Positions 10,885 to 21,821 of a stretch of 64,000 nucleotides of DNA are shown piece by piece. The translations under genes and the position numbers were made by a program. Source of the DNA: Macrothele yani (Eukaryota; Arthropoda; Arachnida; Araneae; Macrothelidae); contig CM077010.1 of assembly GCA_039090855.1 (NCBI GenBank), positions 43,604,905 through 43,668,904 of the forward strand, read 5' to 3'. Below the pieces are notes generated by a model, which was not told the DNA's origin, did no database searches, and saw only the letters and a list, made by a program, of their open reading frames with translations. How positions within the stretch are numbered: position 1 is the stretch's first letter; each line of letters begins with the position of its first letter.

Positions 10885-12174
10885 TTGGGTTGTCGGAAAA
10901 GTCATGACGTATTTTGGCACCCGATGGCGGTTGGGCGGTTTTGGAAGTACTAGAGGCATGAGCAGCTCTGTTATCGCTATGGCATTCGACAGGTGATAGT
11001 CCTAGTTGCAGTCTAAAAGGAACAGTGAGCGATTTGGTTGGTTTGTGGAGATTTAACATCAGGTTGAAGATGGAAGACCAAACTGTGCATTTTCGCCATA
11101 TTTTATTGTTTTACCTCCGTAAAGGGAAGGACGTGTGTCAAGCTTGTGAAAAGTTGCGTAAAGTGTACGGTGATAATGCTCTACAAGAACGTTAGTGCCA
11201 GCGGTGGTTCGCAAACTTCGGTGCTGGGGATTTTGACCTCAACGATGCTCCTCGGTCCGGAAGGCCCACCGAAGTTGATGACGACCAAATCAAGGCATTG
11301 ATCAAGTCAAACCCCGTTACACGACACGAGAGATTGTAGACACATTGCACATCCATCATTCAAGCGCTCACGACCTCCTGAAGAAGCTGGGATACGTAAG
11401 CAAGCTCGATATGTGGGTTCCTCATGAACTCAAAGAAGCTCAATTGACGGCGCGTATAGACATCACGATATGCTCATTAAACGTGAGGAAAAGGATCCGT
11501 TTTTGAAGCGACTGATAACTGGTGACGAAAAGTGGATTGTGTACAACAATGAGCTGCGCAAACGGTCTTGGTCCCTACGTGCTGTTTCGCCTCAAACGAC
11601 ATCCAAAGCAGACATTCATCAGCGTAAGGTTCTGGTCTCAATGTGGTTAGATTTTAAAGGTGTCGTGTTTTTCGAGCTCCTACCACGGAACCAAACAATC
11701 AATTCGAATGTGTACTGTCGATAATTGGACCGTTTGAAAGAATCCATCATCCAGAAACGTTCAGAGCTCGTTCATCGTAAAGGTGTTGTGTTCCATCACG
11801 ACAACGCGAGACCACACACAAGTTTAATCACCCGCCAAAGATTATTGGAGCTTGGGTAGGATGTGTTGCCACACCCAGCGTACTCGCCTGACCTTGCGCC
11901 GTCAGACTTCCACTTGTTTTTTGCTCTCTTCAACATTCCTTGCGTGGTGTAACGTTTAATTCAGATGAGGCTGTAAATCAGCACCTTGTACAGTTTTTCG
12001 CCACGAATGACATGTCCTTCTATGAACGAGGCATTCTGCAGCTCACTGAAAGTTAGCAAAAGGTTATCGAACAAAACGGGCATTATATCATTGATTGATC
12101 TTTGTTTTTTTCTATCAATAAATGACCTTTGCAAAACATGGCTAAAATACGTCATGACTTTTCCGACAACCCAA
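10885..12174 (+). mobile_element. Mariner element with intact TIRs and TA duplication, 1290 bp
   Basis: Perfect 31-bp inverted repeats lie at 10885-10915 and 12144-12174; the outer 20 bases of the left one are TTGGGTTGTCGGAAAAGTCA. TA dinucleotides at 10883-10884 and 12175-12176 are the target duplication expected for mariner. The length is typical of the family. The ends are well preserved although the transposase frame is broken, so mobilisation in trans is conceivable (inference). Confidence 0.93.
11070..12098 (+). pseudogene. Mariner transposase, broken
   Basis: It starts with MEDQTVHFRHILLFYLRKGK, continues with a CQRWFANFGAGDFDL-like segment and APRSGRPTEVDDDQIKAL, then LITGDEKWIVYNN (first catalytic Asp), VVFHHDNARPHTS (second) and YSPDLAPSDFHLF (third, an Asp as expected for the mariner triad). 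The end, EQNGHYIID, is followed by a stop near 12098. There is an in-frame TAG at 11193-11195, a frameshift near 11310-11330, a stop near 11721 and further damage around 11940. All three catalytic residues are kept in the DNA, so this is a fairly recent pseudogene. Confidence 0.9.
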
Positions 12175-12224
12175 TATTTACGCTTTATTTTTGGAAAGAA
12201 AACAAATATTTTAAAGTACCGTTT

Positions 12225-12680
12225 AGAAGTCTTTGAAATACTATTTCAGAGCTGCAAAGTATGATCCAGAAACTTGCTGAGAAGTGTAAAGGAATGGGGA
12301 TTAAAAATGAACTTCCAGAAGAAATAACTGAAGTACAATGCTTTTACAAAAATGAAGATTCATCAATACATGGGGATAAACTGGAGTTAACCAATTCCTA
12401 CATTTGCCTTGGGCAGCAGATATCAAGCGAGGGTCACATTGATGAAAAAATTAATCAACGTATAAAACCTGGCTGGAGGGCCTTTGAAAGAGACAGTACA
12501 ATTTTCAAGAACAGTATGGCATTATGTCTTAAAAAAGTATTTAATCAATGCATCGTTCCAGTGCTTACGTACGGAGCAGAGACGTGGGCTTTAACTAAAA
12601 AAGACGTACGAGTACTGCAGACAACTGAAAGAAGCATGCGTTGGGTAACCAAGAAAGATAAAAAGAGGTACTCCTAGATA
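12225..12680 (+). pseudogene. RTE-like LINE reverse transcriptase, C-terminal fragment
   Basis: The open segment 12261-12677 reads MIQKLAEKCKGMGIKNELP, then YICLGQQISSEGHIDEKINQ, then CIVPVLTYGAETWALTKKD. This is the conserved region after the RT catalytic loop in RTE-like non-LTR elements. It corresponds nearly residue for residue to the second LINE at 28613-29146. The 5-prime end is truncated just before this region, as expected from incomplete reverse transcription, and the 3-prime part leads into the satellite at 12760. Confidence 0.85.
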
Positions 12681-12759
12681 AGGAAAATAACAAGAGTGGA
12701 AAACATCATGATCAGAATAAATTCCCTGAAATGGCAATGGGTGCGTATATTCCCAGGAA

Positions 12760-13915
12760 AGCGGACCATAAATGAGCAACCGAAATTTTAGACTGGATTA
12801 TAAAGGTCAGGAAAAACCCCAGCAGACCACGTAGAAGTTGGGTGGATGGAGGAAACTGGCCCAAGACATTCTGTTGTTGAAAAAACTTGTCCTTGGTGAG
12901 AGTGTCAGGCACCCAAGACCGAAACTATTGACCATCAGTGAGCACCCTAACCCGGACTATCAATGAGCAACCGAAATTTTAGACTGGATTCCAAGGGACA
13001 GATAAAAACCCAGAAAAAGAGCACGTAGAAGATGGGTTGATGGCGGAAACTGGGCCAATACAGTCTGTTGTTGAAACAACTTGTCCTCAGTGAGAGTGTC
13101 AGACACCCAAGACACAAATTACTGACCGTCAATGAGCAGCCTAACACGGACCATCAATGAGCAACCTAACACGGACCATCAATGAGCAATCGAAATTTTA
13201 CACTCGATTCCAAGGGACAGGAAACCACCCAGAAGGAGACCACGTAAAAGTTGTGTGGATAGAGAAAAATGGACCAAGACAAGTTTGTTGTTGTCAAAAA
13301 AAGATTGTTGTTGAAACAACTTGTCCTCAGTGAGAGTGTCAGACACCCAAGACACAAATTACTGACCGTCAATGAGCAACCTAACACGGACCATCAATGA
13401 GCACCCTAACACGGACTGTCAATGAGCAACCGAAATTTCAGACTGGATTCCAAGGGATAGGGAAAAACCCAGAAGAAGACCACGTAGAAGATGGGTGGAT
13501 GGATAAAACTGGCCCAAGACAGTCTGTTTTTGAAAACACTTGTCCTCGGCGAGAGTATCAGACACTCAAGACCCAAATTACTGACCATCAATGAGCAACC
13601 GAAATTTCTAACCGGATTCCAAGGGACAGGAAGAAACCCAGAAGAAGACCATGTATAAGATGGGTGGATGGAGGAAGCTGGCCCAAGACAGTCTGTTGTT
13701 GAAAAAACTTGTTCTCGGTGAGAGTGTCAGGCACCCAAGACACAAATTACTGACCATCAATGAGCAACCTAACACGGACCATCAATGTGCAATCGAAATT
13801 TTAGACAGGATTCTAAGGGACAGGAAAAAACAAAGAAGAAGACCACGTAGAAGATGTGTGGATAGACGAAACTGGCCCAAGACAGTCTGTTGCTGAAAAA
13901 AACTTGGAGAGACAA
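12760..13915 (+). repeat. Satellite of about six units derived from an RTE LINE 3-prime end
   Basis: Six copies of a segment starting CGAAATTTTAGACTGGATTC begin near 12782, 12968, 13191, 13431, 13601 and 13794 (spacing about 170-240 bp). Each encodes, in one frame, a string like ILDWIPRDRKKPRRRPRRRW, which is the C-terminal tail of the RTE polyprotein. The segment between units (AATTACTGACCATCAATGAG) bridges the repeats. The units are unequal, with internal indels. Confidence 0.85.
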
Positions 13916-13939
13916 TCATCCAGCAGTGGAATGATAATC

Positions 13940-13967
13940 ATTGACAGTGATGATGATGATGATGATA
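13940..13967 (+). repeat. TGATGA microsatellite, RTE 3-prime tail
   Basis: A short run of TGATGATGATGATGATGATA ends the RTE-derived region. RTE-type LINEs commonly end in short tandem repeats in place of poly(A). The second RTE copy in this window has the same motif at its 3-prime end, at 28286. Confidence 0.8.
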
Positions 13968-13969
13968 TA

Positions 13970-15450
13970 TTCGAATTTATAGTTCAAATCTGATCTGGTC
14001 GGGTCGGTTCCAATTATGTGATCGCTGGGTCCGGGTCCGAAATATTTTAACCAATTTCCAACTCTGGTGGTCACAACTGGCAACTCGATTCACTAAACAA
14101 ATGTCTTGAAATAAATTTTAGATAGTTAAAATCTCTGAATTGTTTATTAGCGGAAAACCTGAATCGATGATGTGTAGTTTAGGTGCCAAACGCTTCGTAC
14201 ACATTCTACGTAAATACGAGGGTTATTGCGTACAATTCAATTCGGAGAATTAAATTAGCATTTAGCCAACAAAGCTCCACTAATTACACGAAATGGTAAG
14301 TTTCACGTTTTCCACTTGCATTTTCGATACACTCTAGCACCCAATTATTTCACCAATGAACATATACTGAAACTTATCTGAGACTGGAAGAAAATTTCAT
14401 TAAAGGGATGCTTTAGAGGGAAATAAAATGAACAAACATGGAGAGAGAGAAAAAAAGAGTGTTTTTCTCTCTTGGAATCGTTGGTGGGAAAGTAAGAAAT
14501 GTAGAAAAAATCCACTACTAACTGTAACTTAGCTCTGGGAAAATAAAACTAAACTGTAACGTTCCTTACAGCAAAGAAGTAATTTGACTTGCTAAGTTTA
14601 AATCCCTCATCCCCGAAACTTTTGAAATCGGTGGGGTTTTTTTTTTTTTTCGGAAGTGTTTCGCAAAATACGCTTCTATTCAGTTAAACTTAACCATGAA
14701 AATTCTAGAGCAGAAAATTAAAAGTTGTTGTGAGGAATGAAAACATCTTAGTAGCTTATTTTCGGTTTTGTAAGAAGAAAGCTGAGATGAATAATACATA
14801 AAGCTTGATTATTCAGTTAGTTTGAACTTTCTAATTAGTCTGTTTCTTCTTCGGATTTTAAGCAACCTTGGTAAAACCAGGTAGAATAAGTACTACCAGC
14901 TTAATTTTGTTTAAGTGACATATGATATCCGTACTAACAGGGAAACTGGAACGATAGTAAAGGCATCGGATTATCTTGTTTCCGTGGAGATATTAATATT
15001 TAAGCACCATGACCTTATTAAGCGATTAGTGTAAACCATGAGTGTACCTCCTGCACAACAAGTTTAACTAAGAAACTTTACTTTTCATTAGTTTAATTAA
15101 ATAATAAATGATTAATTTAACTTTAATGCGCTCGGCAGTTCTCTGTTTAACGTTCATGGCTTACGAGAATAATTATCTGAAGCGTTTACAGACCGATTGC
15201 ATTCGGTAATAAGCATAACACAAATCATTGTCACGGTTGTTTGAGACACGTACTGTTTAAACATTATGACGGAGCTGCAGGTATTGCTCATATAAGAGGT
15301 TAGCACTTTAATCCGACAATTTCTGAAAACGTAAAAGGAAAATACTGAAGAAGTTTCCCGTTTAACTCTTTAAAGATCACGGTCCGCTCAGAATATCAAA
15401 ACGTCTGGAAATTTCTGTGCGCTTGTCAGAATTTCTCTTCTTCCTCTACA
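13970..15450. other. Unannotated AT-rich DNA
   Basis: It contains a T-tract at 14638-14650 and a purine-rich GAGAGA stretch near 14440. I see no coding or transposon structure. Confidence 0.5.
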
Positions 15451-15783
15451 GAACTGCAGATGGCTTAGTGGTTACCATTCGCGAATGCTGATGGCAAGAA
15501 CGCAGGCTCGGGCATATGTGGTGTCGAATGTTAACAATAGCTGAATATCCGCCGTGTCTCAGGACGAGCACGGTATACTAACGGCCCAAGGTTATGAATA
15601 AGGGTGTATGTTCCTACCTTCCCTCTCTCTGCCCACCACTCCCAAAGATCCCTCTGGCTTGTACGGTGGCTCTATTTACTCTGCTGGTTCTGTCCTACAA
15701 ACTGTTCTGCCTGAGACGCTAGACTTAACCAATTTACTTCCGTTTCTATCTCCCGTACAGTTGTAGGTGGTAGGAGCTAAACC
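15451..15783 (+). mobile_element. SINE family B, copy 2 (degenerate)
   Basis: It shares with copy 1 the A-box-like GATGGCTTAGTGGTTACC, then GCTGAATATCCGCCGTG, GGACGAGCACGG, CTACAAACTGTTCTG and GTTGTAGGTGG in the same order. The B box is degraded. Confidence 0.65.
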
Positions 15784-16111
15784 TCTCTCTGTAGACGTAA
15801 TTCTTACATGAAATCGATTGCTGAGTCGATCGTGGTGCTCAGTGACCACGTGGCAGTGTTCCCGCATTCACAGTCAGACAAAAAGCATAAATGAGTTAAT
15901 TGCCTTCCCTTTGCACGTTAATAAAAGAAGGATTAGTGGTCGGTCACCTCAAGAAACTTCCGATCTGTAGTTTTAATAAGCATTGACGTTCAGACGTTTC
16001 CTCGGAGACAATCGCTACATCTTTCACGGAGAAGGAATGTGATATCATAAGAGTAAGTAATATCGCCCCGGGAGAAATCAACGCCGGCTTTACTAATGTG
16101 ATTAGCTACAA
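15784..16111. other. Unannotated DNA
   Basis: Nothing is recognised. Confidence 0.4.
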
Positions 16112-16754
16112 CAATGGTAACTTCTGCTAATTCTGTAGAAGCCGTGTAAATTCTAAGAACAGGTTTGGGTAGGAAATCGAACTCACTCTAGACGGGCGTT
16201 TTTGGGTAGTCCTGGTAGTTTGAATGTAAGAGAGTTCCGGGGATGAAACAGCTGTTAAGCGACATTAATGAAGACTGAGTGTGACTTCTGCTAATCATGT
16301 AAAGGCCGTGAACATTCAAAGAACAGGTGGGGGTAGGAAATCTACTCCCTCTAGACGGGCATTTTCGGGCAGTCGTGGTTGTTTGAATGTAAGAGAGTTT
16401 CGGGGAAGAGACAGTTGTTAAGCGACAACAATGGAGACTGAGGGTGACTTCTGCTTATCACGTAGGGGTCGTGTAAAATCAAAGAAAACGAGGGGTAGGA
16501 AATCGTACTCACTCTAGACGAGCATTTCCGGGCGGCCGTGGTAGTTTCAATGTAAGAGATTTTCGGAGAAGAGACAGTTGTTAGGCGACAAAAATGGAGA
16601 CTGAGGGTGACTTCTGCTAATTACTTAGAGGCCGTGTAAACTCAAAGAACAGGTGGAGGCAGGAAATCCTACTCACTCTAGACGGGCGTTTTCGGGCTGT
16701 CGTGGTAGTTTGGATATTAGAGCTTTTCGCGAGTTATGGTCGTTAAAGGGTTAA
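16112..16754. repeat. Four-copy array from the interior of a piggyBac-type MITE, with one TIR
   Basis: Units of about 160 bp start near 16122 (GTAACTTCTGCTAATTCTGT), 16281, 16445 and 16606. Each contains a CTCACTCTAGACGGGCGTTT-like segment. The last ends at 16733-16754 with the same 22-bp terminus (GTTATGGTCGTTAAAGGG then TTAA) that closes the MITE at 6168-6426. The opposite TIR is missing, so only one end of the element remains beside an internally amplified body. Confidence 0.8.
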
Positions 16755-16929
16755 TGTCCATGCAATATTTCAAAGACGTTGCACAACTTACATTTAGATT
16801 GAATCAGAACCTTATGAACGGGTTTTTGATTTTATGAAATCAGGAATTAATATATCTTTGAAATCCTGAGCCTGGAAAATAAATAAGCTTATATAAATAA
16901 TACCGCCTGTGAAAATAAATGTGTGCTGC

Positions 16930-17153
16930 CATATCCGGTGGTGCAGTTGTCTAAGCACCTGCCTCAGATCATTCGTCTGAGCGGACCCTGGTTGGGGGTC
17001 GCGAATGAGACATGGGTGGAAAGTTTTCCTAACGGCATTCGATCTCCACCTCTTTCCTGAAATAGGTGCCCCCAAATTAGGAACGAGTGACTGCTTATAA
17101 GCCCTTAGAGCTGCTCACGGTGGTCGTTATACCCCTATACAAAAAAAAAAAAA
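16930..17153 (+). mobile_element. SINE family A, copy 1 (diverged)
   Basis: It has a tRNA-like head (CCGGTGGTGCAGTTGTCTAA), the family 3-prime block (GACTGCTTATAAGCCC, then CTCACGGTGGTCGTTA) and an A-tail of 13 at 17141-17153. The B box is mutated. Confidence 0.8.
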
Positions 17154-17159
17154 CAAGAA

Positions 17160-18300
17160 AGAAGACACCAAATTTTCGGTTGTACGATAAGCACGTCTTT
17201 TGAATCCGTTCTGATACGAATAAAATTTACCAAAGTTATTCAACTTCTAGCGGAAAAATAATGGAAAATTTGAAAATAGGCGAAACATATTCTTTGCGGA
17301 AAAATAACTTTTCGAATACGTCTAACGGAAGCAGAGGTAGAGAGAAAAAGGTCTTGTCTTTTAGGCACCCTAGCAGGAAATTTGCATTATTTAAAGACGA
17401 TAATGCTCCACATCTCTACCGTAGCGAATGGCACACACTAAAAAAAGAAATTTCACAATAGGCCTTTTTAGATGTGGATGTAGAGCTGCAAACAGAATTA
17501 CACAAACACAAACTAGCAAGAGAAAAATGAACTATAAAACTTCTCCAGCCTAAGGAGTTCCACAAGGTAAATGGAATCCCATGTTGAAATCATTTTTTAA
17601 ATCGGACGTTTGGAAGCAGAGATATTGAGAAAAACAAGGAAAAAAATTTGCGCCGCCTAGCGGCGAAGTTGTATAGACTTTTGGGTAGAAAATACACAAA
17701 AAATAATATCTACGGGACTAAAAACCCAATTGAAAGAAAAAGAATTTTTTTCAATTGGGTTTTTAGTCCCGTAGATATTGCTGAAAACAACAAAGTGAAC
17801 TCACGCCCTCTAGTGACACGCTTGTGCATTAAGAAAAATTTGAAAGCTAATGACAAAAATATGATGACATCTACGCCCCTGGTGAAAACGCTATGCATTA
17901 TTTTTAGAAGAAAGTATTCTTAAAAGGTTTTCAGATGCGAGCGTATCGATCCAAGAAAGATTTGTTCATTCCAGTTTTCCGAAGCTCAGACATTTACTGC
18001 AAATGCATCAGAATCAGTAGAAAGGTAGTGGCAAAATCAGTCTTTTCCAAAAATTAGAAATTATATGTAACACATTTTGCATAACGAGCTGTATCCTATG
18101 CAGGAAGAATTTTTGAAATTGGAGATTTTAGAAGCGGAGATATGGGGGGGGGCGTAATTGAATATTACGCCCCCTAGCGGAAAATCTATGTATTACTTAG
18201 AAAAAGGACTGCACGTAAAACAGTCTTCGATACAATTCGCATCTAAAGATAAAAAATTATTTCAATGGAATATTTAGAAGCAAATATTAGGGGTATGCAA
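17160..18300 (-). repeat. Composite satellite family, inverted copy
   Basis: The block starts with a unique terminus (CACCAAATTTTCGGTTGTAC) that is the reverse complement of the end of the large array at about 36010-36055 and is also present near 63495. Inside are monomers marked by ACGCCCTCTAGTGACAC-like sequence (the complement of GAGGGCGTAA). A perfect hairpin lies at 17705-17779. It is non-coding. Confidence 0.75.
17705..17779. repeat. Perfect 31-bp inverted repeat (hairpin, 13-nt loop)
   Basis: The arms 17705-17735 and 17749-17779 are exact reverse complements (outer bases AATATCTACGGGACTAAAAA). The arm sequence corresponds to a monomer segment of the satellite family (compare 35879-35925), so it marks an inverted junction of two monomers. 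Confidence 0.9.
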
Positions 18301-18312
18301 ATGTTTCCGACG

Positions 18313-18904
18313 TTTTAAGGAGAAAAGAGGCAGGAACTATCAGAAAACCAGTACACATTTTAAAGATAAAAGAGGCAGGGACTATCAGGAAACCAGTACA
18401 CATTTTAAGGAGAAAAGAGGTAGGAACTATTAGGAAACCAGTACACATTTTAAAGAGAAAAGAGGCAGGGACTATCAGGAAACCAGTACACATTTGAAAG
18501 GAGAAAAGAGGCAGGAACTATCAGAAAACCAGTACACATTTTAAAGAAAAAAGAGGCAGGGACTATCAGGAAACCAGTACACATTTTAAGGAGAAAAGAG
18601 GTAGGAACTATGAGGAAACCAGTACACATTTAAAAGGAGAAAAGAGGCAGGAACTATCAGAAAACCAGTACACATTTTAAAGAGAAAAGAGGCAGGGACT
18701 ATCAGGAAACCAGTACACATTTTAAGGAGAAAAGAGGTAGGAACTATCAGGAAATCAGTACACATTTTAAGGAGAAAAGAGGCAGGAACTATCAGGAAAC
18801 CAGTACACATTTATAAGAAGAAAATAGGCAGGAACTATTAGGTCACTCATTCCTTCAGTTTTAAGAAGAAAAGAGACAGGAACTATCAGGAAACCAGTAC
18901 ATAT
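18313..18904. repeat. 45-bp minisatellite, about 13 copies
   Basis: The unit is TTTTAAGGAGAAAAGAGGCA followed by GGAACTATCAGGAAACCAGT and ACACA. On the minus strand it reads as repeats of KMCTGFLIVPASFLL, which I take as an accident of a period divisible by three. It runs directly into the 3-prime end of the mariner at 18905. Confidence 0.93.
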
Positions 18905-20137
18905 TTATTCAACGAAATACTGGCTGTTAGCGTCAATGACATTTTGCCACTTTTCAGGCAACAAATGAATGCCCCTGTGATAGAAGGACTTGGGTTTTGA
19001 CCCGAAGAATGCAGTGCCGAAATTTTCCACCTCTGGGACTGTGGTGAACCGCTGTTAGGCTAGAACGTGTTGCATAGAGCGAAACAGATGAAAGTCTGAG
19101 GGTGCAATGTCCGGGGAGGAAGCCGGGTGCGGTAAAACCTCCTAGTGTAACTGTTCAAGGGTTGATTTCGTGGTGGCACCGATATGTGGCCTGGCATTAT
19201 CGTGTAACAAGATGACAGGGCGGTGTCCTTTACTTGTCCAAAGGCGTTTTAGCTCGATTGCTGCCTCCAGTTTCATCAACTGATCGCTATATCATTGTGC
19301 AGCGATAGTTTCGCCCGGTTTCAACAGTTCGAAGTGCAGCACTCCCTGCATGTCCCACCACACACACAACAGCACCTTTTCCCCGTGAATATCCTGTTTT
19401 GCAGTAGATGTTGACAGCTGGCATGGGTCAACCCAGGATCGTTTGAGTACGGGGTTGTCGCAATAGACCCATTTTTCATCCCCGGTGACAACCTTTCACA
19501 AGAAATTCTTTCATTGAAACCTCTTTGCAGCCCCGGTGGCGCAGTGGTCTAAGCAATGGCTGATGACTATTCATCCGAGAAGGGTCCGGGTTCGAACCCC
19601 GGTGAGGCATGTATGTTCTGTTTGTCTTACTGCACTGGCTCTCTCCTTCCCTGGGGCCATTGGTCCTAAATTAGGGATGGGCGACTGCTTATAGCCCATT
19701 GAGTTGACCACGGTGGTCGCTAAACCTTCATTAAAAAAAATGCATTTCAGCAATAACATGCAGATGCCCAATCGTTGACCAGTATTACTCTCCTTTAAAT
19801 TATGAAGAACACACTTCCCAATCTTCTGGATCTTCCACAAGGGCTGTAGACGCCGTACCAGCATCCACTGAGCCACTTTCAAACGTTTCGCCAGTTGCGT
19901 AGTCAATTGTGTGGCATCCTCTTGCAACAGCGATTCCAGCTCCTCGCCTGCGAGTTCCTGCGGTCTACCTGCACGTGGCTTGTCTTCCAAGCTAAGATCA
20001 CCTTTCTTAAACCCGGGAAACCATTCTCGACACGTTCGCTCACCCATAACCGTTTCGCCATACACCTGACATATTGAACCGTAAGCTTCAATCGCACTTT
20101 TTCCTAAATTAAACATAAATAACACACAGTGCCGCAA
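18905..20137 (-). pseudogene. Mariner transposase, SINE-disrupted
   Basis: The N-terminal part (20137 to about 19741) reads IEAYGSICQVYGETVMGERT, then WFPGFKKGDLSLEDKPRAGR. Beyond the SINE it resumes with GDEKWVYCDNPVLKRSW (first catalytic Asp, near 19471-19490), LLHDNARPHIGATTKS (second, near 19190), SSPDIAPSDFHLF (third, near 19100) and VIDANSQYFVE before the stop at 18905-18907. At least two internal stops are present besides the SINE. The catalytic triad can be read from the DNA and has the mariner D,D,D pattern. Confidence 0.85.
19530..19740 (+). mobile_element. SINE family A, copy 2, inserted in the mariner
   Basis: The head is GCCCCGGTGGCGCAGTGGTC, the B box GGGTTCGAACCCC is intact, the body is GCACTGGCTCTCTCCTTCCC, and the 3-prime block is GGGCGACTGCTTATAGCCCA, with a short A-tail at 19733-19740. 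It splits the mariner transposase. A clear long target duplication was not found. Confidence 0.9.
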
Positions 20138-20259
20138 CTAAACTTTATCGACAGCCAGGCTTGGCTTTATGTACGAACTCACAGCATGGGTCGCCGGCCG
20201 GTTAGACACCTACAGCTCCCGCTAGCGGAGGAGGCTGATGCTTTTGCATTACCCTAATA

Positions 20260-21166
20260 CAGGGTGATTCAGTGAAGCGTGTACAAAGTTCTGGGAGATG
20301 TAGGTTGTACAAAGACAAATCAGAATCACATATTCAATGCAGGGTCGGAAACGCCATCTTCATGTGGTAGAGGGCGTTGTTCGGCCGCGAGACTTCTCAT
20401 ACGTTTTTTCAGGATACCGTCATTTACATGGGAAGGTTGCTTCAATGCACATAACGCGCATCTATGGGCGGTGGAGGACCCTCATGATGGACGACTACGT
20501 GCAGCACAAAACCGTTTTGCTGTTAATGTTTGGGCCGGCATTGTCGGAGACCACTTAATTGACCCGTACCTCATGCCAGAGCTATTGAACGAACAACAGG
20601 TCCTTCAGTCGATGCGCCCTGCAATATGGTTCCAGCAGGATGGGGCCCCCGCACATTCCAGCAATGATGTTCGTCATCACTTAAACATGGCATTTAGACA
20701 TCAGTGCAGCGGGCGTGGTGATCCCGTTCATTGGCCTGCAAGATCGCCGGACATAACATGCCTTGATTACTTCTTCTGGGGTTACATCAAAGAACTTGTG
20801 AACGACACCCCCGTTAGTGATCAGGACCTTGTAGCACGCATCTGTGTAGCTGCTTCGGAAGTCCGAGACACGCCAGGAATTTTCCAAAATGTACGTGATT
20901 CCATGCGCCGACGATTATCAAGCGTGTGTTACAGCTCATGGTCGCAACTTTGAACACCTTCTGTAACCTCAATGCATTTTACAAATGTCTTGTGAGTAAT
21001 AAAAAGCATTTTGTTCGTTTACGTGCTGCTCTTTCATTTCTCGTCCTCTCTATACACCAGCACAGGAGGATGGCGTTTCCGACCCTGCATTGCTATGTGA
21101 TTACGATTTGTCTTTGTGTAACCAACCCCTCCCAGAAGTTTGTACACGCTTAGTTGAATCACCCTG
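20260..21166 (+). mobile_element. IS630-like (DUF4817 family) transposon, internally deleted, 907 bp
   Basis: The ends are inverted repeats of about 74 bp: the left begins CAGGGTGATTCAGTGAAGCG and the right ends CGCTTAGTTGAATCACCCTG. Both are flanked by TA (20258-20259, 21167-21168). It contains a C-terminal transposase fragment only. Confidence 0.9.
20279..20953 (+). pseudogene. Transposase C-terminal half (IS630-like)
   Basis: The open frame reads FTWEGCFNAHNAHLWAVEDP, then FAVNVWAGIVGDHLIDPYLM, then IWFQQDGAPAHSSNDVRHHL (second catalytic Asp), then WPARSPDITCLDYFFWGYIK (third acidic residue) and MRRRLSSV. The helix-turn-helix is absent and the first catalytic Asp, expected just before FTWEG, is lost in shifted sequence. 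The catalytic-domain remainder is unusually open for 224 codons, suggesting a recent deletion derivative. Confidence 0.85.
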
Positions 21167-21169
21167 TAT

Positions 21170-21380
21170 ATGGAATAAAATGCCTGTTGAATTCCATATC
21201 TCTGCATTTACGCCCTCTAGCGGCGAAGTTGTGCATCGAAAAAAATACCAGGAATGCATGGATCATGGTTCTCATATTTCAAGCTTCCCAATGCCAAAAC
21301 AATATTTGAAATCGGACAGATAGTTGCAGAGATATGGTGTCCACAGACGGACAATCCGATAACATAAGCACGATCGTTTC
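21170..21380 (-). repeat. Composite satellite family, solitary monomer
   Basis: TTACGCCCTCTAGCGGCGAA and TTGAAATCGGACAGATAGTT are the reverse complements of the GGCGTAA and CCGATTTCAA blocks of the array at 33440-35930. It directly follows the IS630-like element. Confidence 0.65.
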
Positions 21381-21821
21381 TTTACAAAAGATTTGCTAAA
21401 AAGTGAAAATGCAAAGATTCGATTGTTCACGGACACAGCAAGAATAAAAAATCGAAATGAATGCGAGGTACGTTTTCAACCGTTTAATGGGTGGCACGAA
21501 ATATCTCGGGGAATCCAAAATAGGATTAAATTAGCTCGAACGAATATATATTACAACGTCGGTTCACACACTGCTACCGACGTTATTCAAACCCTCCAAC
21601 AGAAAGACCATGAGGTATTTTAGTGTCTTACGTACAATTCTGAACTCCGCCTCTTCGACTGTCTCCAATTTAGTTCACTGAAAAATGCCATGACAAGCCA
21701 CGGATTCGTCCCACTGAAAATTAAAAGTAGCCAAGAACGTACGGCTAGTCTCTCAGTAAAATGTTCTTCCTCTGACGTCATAAAGAAGCACGTGTGACGC
21801 TATACCACGTGGATTGAAAAG
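21381..21821. other. Mostly unannotated, possible RTE scrap
   Basis: At about 21393-21460 the plus strand reads ENAKIRLFTDTARIK, similar to ENASAKIRLFENTAHIK in the LINE at 28286-30201. It may be a short RTE fragment. The rest is unrecognised. Confidence 0.3.

Larger units (their letters stand above)
18905..20160 (-). mobile_element. Mariner relic, minus strand, split by a SINE
   Basis: Transposase sequence occupies about 20137-18905 on the minus strand, interrupted by a plus-strand SINE-A at 19530-19740. The 3-prime terminal sequence merges with the 45-bp minisatellite, so no clean TIR can be assigned on that side. Confidence 0.8.
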
